A stretch of DNA of 64,000 nt from assembly GCF_003316765.1 (NCBI RefSeq), contig NZ_NIJF01000067.1, positions 40,988 through 104,987 on the forward strand, given 5' to 3'. Position numbers and translations under genes: made by a program. Position 1 is the stretch's first letter; every line of letters begins with the position of its first letter. Below are positions 1 to 9,023 of this stretch, one piece after another. Source of the stretch: Bacillus sp. P14.5. Lineage in GTDB: Bacteria; Bacillota; Bacilli; Bacillales; Bacillaceae_B. The notes under the pieces are model-generated. The model ran no database searches. It was given only the letters and a program-made list of their open reading frames with translations, and was not told the origin of the DNA.

Positions 1-1018
1 CGTTAATATGCTCTTCTGAACGGCCAGTCAAACGCATATAGTCAAGGGACTCTGCGTCAACCGGGAAGAATCCGCACGTCGCACCGTATTCCGGAGCCAT
101 GTTGGCAATTGTCGCGCGGTCAGCAAGCGGAAGTGTTGCAACCCCTTCTCCGAAGTACTCGACAAACTTGCCGACAACCCCTTTTTTGCGAAGGACCTGA
201 GTCACTTTAAGAGCCAAGTCAGTTGCAGTTGCACCATTAGGAAGTGCTCCTGTCATCTTCACGCCGATAACTTCAGGAATCGGGAAGTATGAAGGCTGTC
301 CAAGCATTCCTGCTTCTGCCTCAATACCACCTACACCCCATCCAAGTACACCGATGCCATTGATCATTGTTGTATGGGAGTCAGTACCGACAAGTGTATC
401 AGGATAAGTTTCAAATTCACCGTCTTCATTCTCGACTGCATGAACGACATTAGCAAGATACTCAAGGTTAACCTGGTGGACAATACCAGTTGCCGGCGGT
501 ACAGCACGATAATTTTTAAATGCTTTTTGAGCCCAGCTTAAGAACTGGTAACGCTCTGCATTTCGTTCGAATTCAAGGTCCATGTTGACTGCAAGAGAGT
601 CAGCTGTACCATATTTATCAACCTGTACCGAGTGGTCAATTACCAGATCAACCGGAATTTCAGGATTGATTTTGTCAGGGTTTCCGCCGATGTCAGCCAT
701 TGCCTTACGCAGTGAAGCCAGGTCTACCACGGCTGGAACACCTGTGAAATCTTGTAGGATTACACGTGAAGGCTTGAATGGTACTTCAGCCTCCTGAACA
801 TCTGCAGAACCCCAGTTTGCAAGGTTTTCCACATGCTCTTTGTTGATTACACGGCCGTCAAATTGACGCAGCACTGATTCAAGCAGTACCTTAACTGAGT
901 AAGGTAAGCGTGAAACCTTTGCTACGCCCGCCTCTTCTAATGCTTTCAAACGATAAAAATGATAGCGTTTCCCAGCTGCTTCGAATGAAGAACGGGAGTT
1001 AAATACGTCTTTCGCCAT
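1..1018 (-). CDS. citB: Aconitate hydratase, N-terminal part (cut by window edge)
   Basis: TCA-cycle enzyme that interconverts citrate and isocitrate through a [4Fe-4S] cluster; in Bacillus it also acts as an iron-responsive RNA-binding protein. About 339 N-terminal residues are visible, starting [20 protein letters not shown]. The stretches [27 protein letters not shown] and [22 protein letters not shown] are aconitase signatures; the last holds residues around the substrate and cluster pocket. The cluster cysteines would lie beyond the window. The ATG at 1018 has an AGGGGG ribosome site. Divergent sspO is the same neighbour as in Bacillus subtilis. Confidence 0.96.
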   Translation of the reverse strand, partial: MAKDVFNSRSSFEAAGKRYHFYRLKALEEAGVAKVSRLPYSVKVLLESVLRQFDGRVINKEHVENLANWGSADVQEAEVPFKPSRVILQDFTGVPAVVDLASLRKAMADIGGNPDKINPEIPVDLVIDHSVQVDKYGTADSLAVNMDLEFERNAERYQFLSWAQKAFKNYRAVPPATGIVHQVNLEYLANVVHAVENEDGEFETYPDTLVGTDSHTTMINGIGVLGWGVGGIEAEAGMLGQPSYFPIPEVIGVKMTGALPNGATATDLALKVTQVLRKKGVVGKFVEYFGEGVATLPLADRATIANMAPEYGATCGFFPVDAESLDYMRLTGRSEEHIN

Positions 1019-1155
1019 CTCGATTCCCCCTCTTAGAGATTGTAACGATTTTACGTGCGCTGAAAAGTTTGATTCTGTTTTTTTCAACTTTGTTCACATT
1101 AACATCTTAATACAAGCGATTACATAAGTAAATATCAAGAAAGTTATTGTGTTTG

Positions 1156-1170
1156 ATAAGTTTTTCTTAT
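1156..1170. promoter_or_regulatory. Candidate CcpC operator upstream of aconitase
   Basis: The sequence ATAAG-TTTTT-CTTAT is a perfect 5-bp inverted repeat that fits the ATAA-N7-TTAT pattern reported for CcpC, the citrate-responsive repressor of citB in B. subtilis. It lies about 140 bp upstream of the aconitase start. The match is seen; the function is inferred. Confidence 0.35.
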
Positions 1171-1346
1171 GAGTAATTCATCTTAGCCTTTTTTGTTGTT
1201 TGTAAAAGCTGATAAATCACATTTGCTATGGAATTACTCAATGTTCCAAGTGAGTGATTTATTATCCTGAGAAAATAAAATTAATGGCTTTTCACTAATA
1301 GGATAACCTGCCCCGGGAAACATAAGCTGAAGGGGAGGTGACTTCA

Positions 1347-1496
1347 ATGGCCAAAAGAAAAGCAAATCATATCCGAGAAGGCATGAATGCTGCCAAAGCT
1401 CAAGGTACTGGTGCTGGATATAATGAAGAGTTCTCTAATGAACCTTTGACTGCCGCACAAAAACAAAACAACAAAAAGCGCAAGAAAAACCAATAA
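1347..1496 (+). CDS. sspO: Small acid-soluble spore protein O
   Basis: A 49-residue minor SASP of the spore core. It begins [19 protein letters not shown], contains [20 protein letters not shown] and ends with a Lys-rich tail, as in SspO (CotK). The ATG follows AGGGGAGGTG. It is divergent from aconitase, the usual Bacillus position. In B. subtilis sspO and sspP form one operon; here sspP is 0.9 kb downstream with a minus-strand gene between them. Confidence 0.93.
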   Translation: MAKRKANHIREGMNAAKAQGTGAGYNEEFSNEPLTAAQKQNNKKRKKNQ

Positions 1497-1676
1497 TCAA
1501 ACAATTTCAACTATATAGTAACAAATAGTGCTACAAATACTCAATTGAAAGGCCTTGCATTTTCAATAAAAACTGCTGTGTCCCTTTAATTAAGGCAGAA
1601 GCTTTACGTGACATCCATGTCTCTCGGAATATCAACAAAAAAGGAGTATCCTTAATTACCCTGGATACTCAAAAAG

Positions 1677-1713
1677 CGCTCCTCTCGCCTTTCGAGAGGA
1701 GCGTCTGTCTTTT
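1677..1713 (+). terminator. Rho-independent terminator after sspO
   Basis: CGCTCCTCTCG (1677-1687) pairs with CGAGAGGAGCG (1693-1703), an 11-bp perfect stem, followed by TCTGTCTTTT. A weaker inverted repeat, GAGTATCC/GGATACTC, lies just upstream at 1644-1670. Confidence 0.8.
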
Positions 1714-1786
1714 AAGGGAAATCCTGCTTTCGAGATTTTCACACCGGATCAATGGATAAGGATCCTGCTATTTAAATGGTTCAGTT

Positions 1787-2044
1787 CTAATCCTGGTTTA
1801 CCTTCTGCATTACGGATGAGAGATCTCCCCTCATCTTTTCAAGCTGTTCGCGCTGATGTTCAGATGCTGTTTCAAGAGCGTTCTCTATCTGCTGGTAAGC
1901 CTCATTGACTTCGTTCTTTAAATGGGCGAGCTGGTGACCGTAATCTGCACCTTCCAAAACTAGCTCATTGACAGCATCCTGTACTTCTTCGTGACCTTGT
2001 TGAGCTGCCTGAAATGCCTGCTGTTTATTTTTATGGTACGGCAT
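1787..2044 (-). CDS. Small helical protein, DUF2524/YtzC-like
   Basis: 85 residues, strongly charged and predicted all-helical or coiled-coil. The segment ASEHQREQLEKMRGDL resembles the QQREQL-RMR block of the YtzC (DUF2524) family, which has no known function. The start follows AAGGAGATGACGTTAT. The gene lies convergently between sspO and sspP. Family assignment is from memory of that block and is moderate. Confidence 0.6.
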   Translation of the reverse strand: MPYHKNKQQAFQAAQQGHEEVQDAVNELVLEGADYGHQLAHLKNEVNEAYQQIENALETASEHQREQLEKMRGDLSSVMQKVNQD

Positions 2045-2395
2045 ATAACGTCATCTCCTTCAGAAATTATCCATTGTTATATTCTCCTTTTATACAAGAG
2101 GTTATACATGCCTCCATTTGGCAGAAGGATTAAGGAGGGAGTTTTTTCGGTCAGGAGAGACTGGTTTATGGCCAGATATGTATGATGTTTGGGGCACTTC
2201 TGTCCTGAGAGGTGCACTTTTGATTCTGTTATGCAGGAAACAGGCGTACCTTCAGACTAAGAACTATTCAATTTCCCTGAAGAAGAAGCTGTAACTGCCA
2301 ATTGAAAAGGCACCTAAATTCAATGCTCAATTAGGAATTCCTGGATGTATATCTAGATCAAAAATTCCGCACTCTACCTTTAGGAGGGATGTAAA

Positions 2396-2539
2396 ATGAA
2401 CAAAAATGATGGAAAAGATATGCGTCGAAATTCAACTAAAGGGCAGCCTTCAGGACAACCTGAACCATTAAGTGGATCTAAAAAAGTCAAAAATCATAAT
2501 CATACCAGGCAAAAACATAACCAGCACCATGATATGTAA
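2396..2539 (+). CDS. sspP: Small acid-soluble spore protein P
   Basis: 47 residues with the SspP (CotL) hallmark [20 protein letters not shown] and a His-rich C-terminus ending HHDM. The ATG follows TAGGAGGGATGTAAA. SspP is a minor spore-core SASP made in the forespore. Identification is by direct similarity to the Bacillus SspP pattern. Confidence 0.93.
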   Translation: MNKNDGKDMRRNSTKGQPSGQPEPLSGSKKVKNHNHTRQKHNQHHDM

Positions 2540-2575
2540 CTAAAAATAGTCCCTCATAAGGGGACTGTTTTTAGT
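2539..2575. terminator. Bidirectional terminator between sspP and selA
   Basis: An ACTAAAAATAGTCCC arm and a GGGACTGTTTTTAGT arm form a long stem with A- and T-rich flanks on both sides. It sits between two convergent genes and overlaps the last base of the sspP stop. Confidence 0.75.
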
Positions 2576-2579
2576 AAAA

Positions 2580-4004
2580 TCATTCAACAGTAGCTGCTGA
2601 AATCTCATCCAATTGCAAAAAGAACTGGCAAATCAATGCTGTTTCACTTTCATTAACAGCCCTGAAATCCAGCAAAAATTCCTCATGCTGAATTCTGCCG
2701 ATGATCGGGATAGCAGCCGTGCGGAAAGCTCTTTCTAATTGTGATGCGTCAAGAAATTTATGTTTGAGGGAAAGGACGTAAGTATCCAGTTCCACATCTG
2801 GCATTGTTCCTCCGCCTACCTGGCTTTTATCTCGTTTGACAATAGCAGAAAAATTGCTAGTCCTTTCTTCCAAAAAGGATTTTAGATCTTCTGCAATAAG
2901 TCTTAATTCCTCGGCATCAATTAAAAGTGACCTATAAGCAGGAATGTTGCTTTCGTTGCCTTTTAAGTAGTCAATCAGTGTTCCTTCCAATGCCGCAAGC
3001 GTCATTTTATCAACACGAAGGACACGTGCCAGCTGATGTTTTTTCAAGATATCTATATACTCTTTTTTTCCGGCAATGATTCCCGCTTGCGGACCGCCAA
3101 GAAGTTTATCGCCGCTGAAGGAGACTATATCCGCTCCTTTGGTGATGACATCCTTTACTAATGGTTCCGATCCGATTCGGTGCTTCTTTAAATCATAAAG
3201 CATGCCGCTGCCTAAATCCTCATAAAAGATAACGTGCTCGTTGGTTGAAGAAAGCTGCACCAGTTCCTCTGTTTCTGTTTCTTCAGTAAATCCTTTTATA
3301 ACAAAATTGCTTCTATGTACCTTCATCAGCATAGAAGTATTTTCGGTTATATTTTCAGCATAATCAGCTTGTCTAGTCTTGTTCGTTGTCCCAACTTCCA
3401 CCAGTATTGCCCCACTTTCCTCCATTATGGAAGAAACCCGGAAGGAACCGCCTATTTCAACAAGCTCCCCCCTAGATACGATTACTTCTTTTTCTTTTGC
3501 CATAGCAGATAAAATCAGGAACACTGCTGCGGCATTATTATTCACAACCATTGCGGCTTCTGCGCCGGTTACTTCTTTAATAAGAGTTTCCGCATGAGTG
3601 TGCCGGGAACCTCTTGTCCCCCTACTGATATCGTACTCCAGATTGCTGTAGTTGCCTGCTATTTCGATGACATGCTGAGAGGCCGTGTCACTTAATCTGG
3701 CCCTTCCCAGATTCGTATGTAAAATCGTTCCGCTGGCATTAATGACCTTCTTTAAGGTATAAGCATATTTTTCCCCTGCAGTTTTTTCAGCTTTTTGAAT
3801 TAAATAGGCATTTAGATCTGTACTGCCTGGCAGCGGCCCGTTCCAGGCTCCATTCAAGATTTTCTCCCTCATGCTTGCAACTTCTTCTTTTATAAGTTGT
3901 GTTCCCTGTTCTATTGAAATATTGACGTCCCTAACCATTTTATCGAAAAGTATATCTTGTTGAATTTCATGGATAGAAGGGATTTTCCTTAGCAGTTCCT
4001 TCAT
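2580..4004 (-). CDS. selA: L-seryl-tRNA(Sec) selenium transferase
   Basis: PLP enzyme that converts Ser-tRNA(Sec) to Sec-tRNA(Sec) with selenophosphate, the last step of bacterial selenocysteine synthesis. The 474-residue protein has normal family length. It carries INASGTILHTNLGRA, RGTRGSRHTHAE, MVVNNNAAAVFL and the PLP-lysine region SFSGDKLLGGPQAG, with Lys at about residue 300. I chose the ATG at 4004 because GGGAGGA precedes it; an in-frame ATG 20 codons upstream lacks such a site. No selB, selC or selD is visible nearby, but a selenoprotein gene lies 0.66 kb away. Confidence 0.96.
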   Translation of the reverse strand: MKELLRKIPSIHEIQQDILFDKMVRDVNISIEQGTQLIKEEVASMREKILNGAWNGPLPGSTDLNAYLIQKAEKTAGEKYAYTLKKVINASGTILHTNLGRARLSDTASQHVIEIAGNYSNLEYDISRGTRGSRHTHAETLIKEVTGAEAAMVVNNNAAAVFLILSAMAKEKEVIVSRGELVEIGGSFRVSSIMEESGAILVEVGTTNKTRQADYAENITENTSMLMKVHRSNFVIKGFTEETETEELVQLSSTNEHVIFYEDLGSGMLYDLKKHRIGSEPLVKDVITKGADIVSFSGDKLLGGPQAGIIAGKKEYIDILKKHQLARVLRVDKMTLAALEGTLIDYLKGNESNIPAYRSLLIDAEELRLIAEDLKSFLEERTSNFSAIVKRDKSQVGGGTMPDVELDTYVLSLKHKFLDASQLERAFRTAAIPIIGRIQHEEFLLDFRAVNESETALICQFFLQLDEISAATVE

Positions 4005-4242
4005 ATTCTTTCCTCCCGAATGAATCACTGAATAAATCACATTATACCACCCACACATCCTCACCTAAAGCGAATAGACTATTTAAAAGGAAAGCTGTAT
4101 TCATAAGGGTTCTGACGCTTCAGACATGATTAATTTCCGGTTCCACCCAGGCTGTCCGGCCGATTGTAGCTGGATAAGGGGTTTATCATCTAGCAGCCAG
4201 CTGCCTTATTGAATAGTGCTTTTAGGAAAGATGGAGGAAATC

Positions 4243-4629
4243 ATGTCTAATACGGGAGATGAGTTCACCTTAGAAGAGTGGGAACAATGGATGAAGGATT
4301 GGCTACTTGATCCTTATACAACAAAGCTTGATGAAACTCAATTCAGAGTGGATCTGTTTGATACCACTGACGCTTATATAGTGGAAGCAACACCGTCTGA
4401 TTTCACAATGCAGGAAGTGAAACTCGAAAAACAGGAGCAGACTCTTTCAATAGAAATTCTGCCGGCAGATGACATTACTATAAGGAAACGGTCCCTTGAG
4501 TTTCCTTTTTCACTGAAATATAATCCAATTAGATTATATCTCCGAAAAGGATTTATTGAAATTCATATATTGAAAGCGCTCGATAAAAAACCAGGTCCTT
4601 CCGTGATACGATGTCAGGGGCAAATCTGA
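4243..4629 (+). CDS. Hsp20/alpha-crystallin-like protein
   Basis: 128 residues. The pattern FRVDLFDTTDAYIVEATPSDF...VKLEKQEQTLSIEI resembles the start of an alpha-crystallin domain (strands 2-5), and LRKGFIEIHILK resembles its last strands. It is diverged: the usual A-x-x-x-N-G-V-L motif is replaced by LRKGFIEI. Related Bacillus proteins include spore coat CotP and YocM. The start at 4243 follows GGAGGAAATC. It converges with the selenoprotein gene and shares its terminator. Confidence 0.65.
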   Translation: MSNTGDEFTLEEWEQWMKDWLLDPYTTKLDETQFRVDLFDTTDAYIVEATPSDFTMQEVKLEKQEQTLSIEILPADDITIRKRSLEFPFSLKYNPIRLYLRKGFIEIHILKALDKKPGPSVIRCQGQI

Positions 4630-4637
4630 ACCACCAA

Positions 4638-4664
4638 AAGGATCGGCCATTGCAGCCGATCCTT
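4638..4664. terminator. Bidirectional terminator
   Basis: AAGGATCGGC and GCCGATCCTT form a perfect 10-bp stem with a 7-nt loop between two convergent genes. TCTTTACTT follows on the plus side and TTTTGG on the minus side. Confidence 0.8.
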
Positions 4665-4666
4665 CT

Positions 4667-4909
4667 TTACTTCTCGTTCTCGATTTGTTTAATTATTTCA
4701 TCAGCATCAGGAAAGATGCCGGATTCAAGTTTAGAATAAAGTCTCTTTCCATTAACGGTCACTTCAAAAGCACCGCCTGAGGAAGGAATCAATTTCATTT
4801 CTTCCAAGTCTGAACGAAAATGGCTAAAAAGTTCTTCCGCGAACCTCGCGGCTTTAGGTGCGTAGTTTCACTGCATGCAAAACTCAACGGATACTGCAAT
4901 TGTGTTCAT
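4667..4909 (-). CDS. SelW-like (Rdx family) selenoprotein with in-frame UGA
   Basis: Reading from the ATG at 4909, the frame runs 80 codons to TAA with one internal TGA (4870-4868) at codon 14. The product starts MNTIAVSVEFCMQ-U-NYAPKAARF, then LEEMKLIPSSGGAFEVTVNG and SGIFPDADEIIKQIE. This is the Rdx (SelT/SelW/SelH) thioredoxin-like family, in which the redox motif is CxxC or CxxU; here C11 and U14 form CMQU. The Rdx signature continues without interruption after the TGA, so it is not a stop. An AAAGGAGG site precedes the start. A SECIS-like hairpin follows the UGA and selA is 0.66 kb away. An annotation that treats TGA as stop would miss this gene. Confidence 0.92.
4837..4851 (-). promoter_or_regulatory. 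Bacterial SECIS-like hairpin inside the selenoprotein gene
   Basis: On the coding strand CCGCGA-GGU-UCGCGG forms a perfect 6-bp stem with a GGU loop, starting 16 nt after the UGA. A lower stem is possible between CUAAA (just 5') and UUUAG (3'). Bacterial SECIS elements sit immediately downstream of UGA and usually have a G near the start of the apical loop, where SelB binds. Position and loop fit; binding is inferred. Confidence 0.8.
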
Positions 4910-5078
4910 TTGGCATTATCCTCCTTTATTATTCATCATATTATTAATTGTAATATACGATAAAATATAGTGCAAATGACGGTAAGGCTATTTGCAGCTG
5001 TTGTTCATTTGCCTGGTGCCCGATCATCCTATTGATCCGGATTTACCCTGCTTGAAAGCACATCAGAGTCGAGAGCCA

Positions 5079-7321
5079 CTAATACAAGGTTTCCTCATAA
5101 GCTTTATAAAATTTACTTGAAAATACTCTTGGCCTGTATGAAAAGTCCTCATAGTCCATATTTCCTGAATGAAAACTTCCAAACCACAAAACTTTCTTAT
5201 CAAGCCCGATAAAAGGATGATAGAAATCCCTGGGGTCATATTTGAAGCTTGTCAATGGAATTTTCCCCTTTTGTTTACATAATATTATTATAGTTAAATA
5301 ACTTTCTCTTCTTTTAAGGACTTCCCATATTTCTAAGGAAACATCCTCTGCCTTCTCAAAGGACAACACAACTACATCCTTCGCAGCAGCAATATCTTTT
5401 TTCAGCTTTTCATTCTCTTTTACACCGTACCACCGCAGTCTTTTGGTATGTGTTTGAGAAAAAACAATGGCTGTATCTCTTTTGTATTGTTTACTTTTTT
5501 CCTCTAAGTGGTGGATCAGCTTCCTGATCGGCTTATCCTCGCGAACATTTTTTTTAATATATCCATCGTCTCCGAGTAAAATAAATTTCCCCTTTGCCCT
5601 GGTAACCGAAACATTGATAAGCCTGCCGCTTTCCATTTTGGTAAGAAGGGTCCCCGCTTTTTCTTGAGGATAGCTGTCAGTCAGATCAACTATCATCAAG
5701 TCCTTCTCAGAACCTTGAAATTTATGAATGGTGGATGCAAATATGTCTGCAGAAACCGAAAGATCTCGCTGGTTAAAAAAGATAGGAAGAACCCTGTTCA
5801 TCCATCTGGCCTGTGCTCGGTAAGGCGTTGCATAACCAATGGAATCTATTGCTGATTTATTGGCAGACAGCATCAGCTGTATCGCTGCCAGGCTGTTCAT
5901 AAGGTTCCAGCGGGAGCCTCTGTCTGTATGACACCAGGGCAGATGATCAGTCATAGACATCAATACCGCTGCCTGTTTTGCAAAAGGGGAACGCTTGGCA
6001 ATATGTGCCCGCTGATTGAGCGTTTCAGGATGGTCACTGACTAAAGAATGGTAAAATTGTTTATTTGTGAAAGCGGAAATATCAGGATGCATCCTTCTTT
6101 GAATCGGCAAGAGCATTAATTGAGGATGCTCGAGTCTTCTTTCCACCCAATCGGTTATTCCTGACAGGTGGAAGATATCCTGCTTCAGCCATTTCTCCAC
6201 CAAGCCATGTCTGGATACAGCGATAGGCGGAAGCTGCTTAAAATCTCCGCAAATGATAACCCGTGTGCCAAGCGTAGCTGCATAGGCAATTTGCGGTGCA
6301 TAAGCCATGCTGGCCTCATCAATAATGATCAGATCAAAATGGTTACTATAGATTACTGGATCGGTAGCTGCCTTAGATAAAGTCGTGGCTACCACCTGTG
6401 CCTCCTCTACAAAAATACTTTCCTTTTTCTTAGCTTTTCTCTGACTTTTGCCAGTCCAACCTCAATTTTTGTAAGATTAGCCGAGTCTTTTGCTGTAAAA
6501 CTCTGCGAAAGTCTCTTTTTTAGTGTGAACCTTTTCTTTTCAAACTTACGTTTCCTTTCCCCTGTAATACTATCATCCAATTCTGCAAGCTTTGCGGCAC
6601 TAAGTTCTGGATGGGTGTGGACTTCTTCTTTTTCAGGATGCCCATATCGGATCACTTCTCCCCCTGTCCATTTGTCTTTTTCCTGCAGAAATTCACACAT
6701 TTCTAGAGTTAAAACATCGATTGCAGCATTGCTGTGGGACAGTAAAAGGATTTTTTTGCCATTAACATATTGATAAGCTGCTGCTCGTGCAAGATTGTAG
6801 GTTTTGCCTGTTCCCGGGGGTCCCCAAATATAGGTCACCGGATTGTACTTTGATCTTAATACCGCCTCGTGAACAGTACTTTGTGCTTTTCCCTTGGGGT
6901 GATAGGTTATCTCAGATGGGGTCATGACGTTTTGTATTGTCTTCAGCTTAAGTGGATCTTCTTCGATCTCTTCAAGCCTCTCAATTAATTTATTGAGAAG
7001 GTCCCAAGGTTCGTTATGCAAAACCCCTTTACCAATTTCATCTCCTAGATCGATATCCAGTTCTGCTATGACATCTGTTCCCTCACAGGACAGTATATTT
7101 CCTTCTGCCTTCTTACCGTTATATTCAAATATCACAGCTCCCCCGGGAAACAGCTTTGCGGGATAAGCCATAACGAGCCAGTATACAGCCCCTCCTTCGG
7201 TGAAAGCTAAATGCTGGCCCTTGAGAACGAAAATCCCTCTGCCTTCGTATTCTTTCAACTTCTGGATTTCTGCAATCAGCGCTGTTCTCCACTGCTGTAT
7301 CATTCTTCTGGTTGAGTCCAT
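5079..7321 (-). CDS. UPF1/Dna2-type superfamily 1 helicase, frame-interrupted
   Basis: Two adjacent frames (7321-6407 and 6404-5079) together make one SF1B helicase. The first holds Walker A YIWGPPGTGKTYNLARAAA. The second holds Walker B IIIDEASMA, motif III GDFKQLPPIAV, motif V STIHKFQGSEKDLMIVDL and motif VI NVSVTRAKGKFILLGD. Neither piece works alone. The break is at the T-run 6424-6428: adding one base gives RKKESIFVEEAQVVATTLSK, restoring the frame. The second piece has no start or ribosome site of its own. The last 100 residues could be a degenerate phospholipase-D-like domain. Substrate is unknown. Confidence 0.85.
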
Positions 7322-7434
7322 AAATTTCTCCTAAATTGGTTAATTGTATGTTTAGCTCATATTTTCATTTTCTCTATTCTCTACTCTCAGCAGTATCGCA
7401 GACCAACTTATAGCTATACCCATTTTTCCTCCTG

Positions 7435-7460
7435 GTTTAACTTTGAGATGTTCTGTGTAT
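7435..7460 (+). promoter_or_regulatory. Candidate sigma-B promoter of the GlsB-type gene
   Basis: GTTTAA, 14 bases, then GTGTAT. The sigma-B consensus is GTTTAA-N13/14-GGGTAT, so there is one mismatch. It lies 46 bp before the start of a stress-type membrane protein, which makes stress control plausible. Confidence 0.55.
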
Positions 7461-7505
7461 ATTTTATCTAAGAAATATAAAAATATATCAAAGGAGGTAA
7501 TAAGA

Positions 7506-7760
7506 ATGGGATTCATTTTGTATTTAATCGTAGGTGGAATAATCGGGTGGCTTGCAGGATTGATTCTCGGCAGAGATGTACCCGGCGGCATTATTGGTAA
7601 CATCATCGCAGGTATAATCGGGGCATGGCTTGGAGGTGCTCTCTTTGGAGACTTTGGTCCGGATCTTGCAGGTATCGCCATTATTCCTGCATTAATAGGT
7701 GCCATCATTCTAGTTTTCCTGTTGAGCCTGATTATGAAAAGCATGAGAAAAAAGAGTTAG
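7506..7760 (+). CDS. GlsB/YeaQ/YmgE family stress membrane protein
   Basis: 84 residues, mostly three hydrophobic segments with Gly-rich turns (IVGGIIGWLAGLILGRD, GGIIGNIIAGIIGAWLGG, then a C-terminal helix before KSMRKKS). This is the transglycosylase-associated/GlsB fold, often stress-induced in Firmicutes; the molecular role is unknown. The ATG at 7506 follows AAAGGAGGTAATAAGA. A candidate sigma-B promoter lies upstream and a clear terminator downstream. Confidence 0.88.
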   Translation: MGFILYLIVGGIIGWLAGLILGRDVPGGIIGNIIAGIIGAWLGGALFGDFGPDLAGIAIIPALIGAIILVFLLSLIMKSMRKKS

Positions 7761-7791
7761 TAAACAGGTCCTCAAGCACTTTTTAAAAAAG

Positions 7792-7830
7792 AAACAGGCT
7801 GCTATATAAATCACTTGGCAGCCTGTTTTT
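7792..7830 (+). terminator. Terminator of the GlsB-type gene
   Basis: AAACAGGCTGC (7792-7802) pairs with GCAGCCTGTTT (7818-7828), followed by T residues. Confidence 0.85.
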
Positions 7831-7925
7831 AAAAAGCTGTTTTCTCCCGTATTGTTGCTCTTGGAATAATCCCAATATCCAGGTTCCCCTGAATACTAAG
7901 CTTTCTCTCTCTAGGAAGAGAAAGC
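7831..7925 (-). repeat. Partial copy of the GGCT/AGCC short element
   Basis: AAAAAGCTGTTTTCTCCCGTATTGTTGC matches one inverted end of the element seen complete at 48742-48929. The rest is diverged or truncated. It lies at the 3' side of the next gene. Confidence 0.5.
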
Positions 7926-7942
7926 AATTCTACCTCACAGCA

Positions 7943-8554
7943 TTACATTTCTTCTTTTTTGTACCTCTCAGCATAGTACAAAACATCCTCTACATATTGT
8001 TCGCTGTGATTGTATGCAAAGACAGCTCTTTCTATATCTCCATCCGCGGCCCCATTACTGGCCAGATAATTTGCAGCACTATAGACAGCATCTTCAATAT
8101 CCCAAGGGTCAGCTTTACCGTCCCCATTGGCATCTACCCCATATCCGCCATATTTAGCAATGATACCAGGATCCGTTAGATCTTCATCGGGTATATCTCC
8201 TTGGCCAAGACCCTCACAAGTGGGGTGTGACCAGCCGACAAAGGTACATGGCATAAACTGCAGATGTCCCTCTGCTCCTACAGGAGAAACCATTGTTTCC
8301 ATTTGAGAGAACCTGGTTTCTACCCTATGATGGGCAGCCAGGAGGTTCCAGGGTACCCCGTACTTTTGTGAAGCATCTTTATAAATAGGAATATACTCTG
8401 AAGGTATTTCTTCCTTCGCCTCTTCTGATAATTCCTGAAATGTAAGAAAACCTCCATATACGATAAAATAAACAAGTAAAATTGCTGCGGGTATCATCAA
8501 TATTTTCACCGGTGAATCTTTCTTCAAGCTTCGTTTCGGTCTCTTTTTCGCCAT
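7943..8554 (-). CDS. Membrane-anchored lytic transglycosylase (SLT domain)
   Basis: 203 residues: a basic N-terminus (KKRPKRSLKK), one membrane helix at about 17-37, then an extracellular lysozyme-like domain. Hallmarks are PWNLLAAHHRVETRF with the likely catalytic Glu in RVET, EGHLQFMPCTFVGW and the AVYSAANYLASNG/VFAYNHSEQYV blocks typical of cell-wall SLT domains. It probably cleaves peptidoglycan at the cell surface. No NlpC/P60 domain is fused. The start is an ATG at 8554. Confidence 0.88.
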   Translation of the reverse strand: MAKKRPKRSLKKDSPVKILMIPAAILLVYFIVYGGFLTFQELSEEAKEEIPSEYIPIYKDASQKYGVPWNLLAAHHRVETRFSQMETMVSPVGAEGHLQFMPCTFVGWSHPTCEGLGQGDIPDEDLTDPGIIAKYGGYGVDANGDGKADPWDIEDAVYSAANYLASNGAADGDIERAVFAYNHSEQYVEDVLYYAERYKKEEM

Positions 8555-9023
8555 CAGAATGCATCGTCCTTTTAATAAGTCTACATCTTATTCTAAGAAA
8601 TATTGTATGCATTAGCAACATTTTACCTCTTTGAGAAAGCTGCCTTCCCCATTACTGGACGCTTGGAAAACTGAAATTCGCATTTAACTCATAATCTTCA
8701 GCATAGAATCACCATTTTTGAAGGCTCCTTCTCATATAAATCGGACACTTAGATTATTCCCTGCAGGCAAAATAATAAGAAAATCTTAGAGATTGTTACC
8801 TCCTTACCGGCTATGAGAAGCAGCAGGTCTTATCGGCAAATCGCAAATGAAAATATAAATATCCTATTATCTGTGTAAGAAACAAACAGAAAACAGCTCC
8901 AGAAGAATATACCTCCTGAAGCTGTTTCTCTTTATGTCCATGGCAATGTCGGGCTTAGGCAGAAAGCCGCCATGACTTGACAGCTCCCAGTAAAGCCGAT
9001 TTAATTAGCTCTTTAAAAACAAG
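8555..9023. other. Gap without a gene
   Basis: No ORF with a ribosome site is seen on either strand. A stem of AAACAGCT (8891) and AGCTGTTT (8918-8925) may be a terminator. GCTGCC and AAGCAGCAGG motifs near 8640-8830 could be an eroded short repeat; I cannot align it. Confidence 0.4.

Noticed and set aside
4065..4242. Possible selC (tRNA-Sec) between selA and the Hsp20-like gene
   Set aside because: A GGTTCCACCC stretch and a TCA occur, but no acceptor stem, long variable arm or consistent cloverleaf could be formed on either strand.
6395..6410. Programmed frameshift in the helicase gene
   Set aside because: The short A-run could slip, but no stimulatory structure or upstream ribosome-like site is visible, and the same one-base deficit recurs in many unrelated genes.
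7352..7744. 130-codon minus-strand frame
   Set aside because: Antisense to the GlsB-type gene, Pro/Ile-rich shadow composition; the plus gene has a ribosome site, membrane pattern and terminator.
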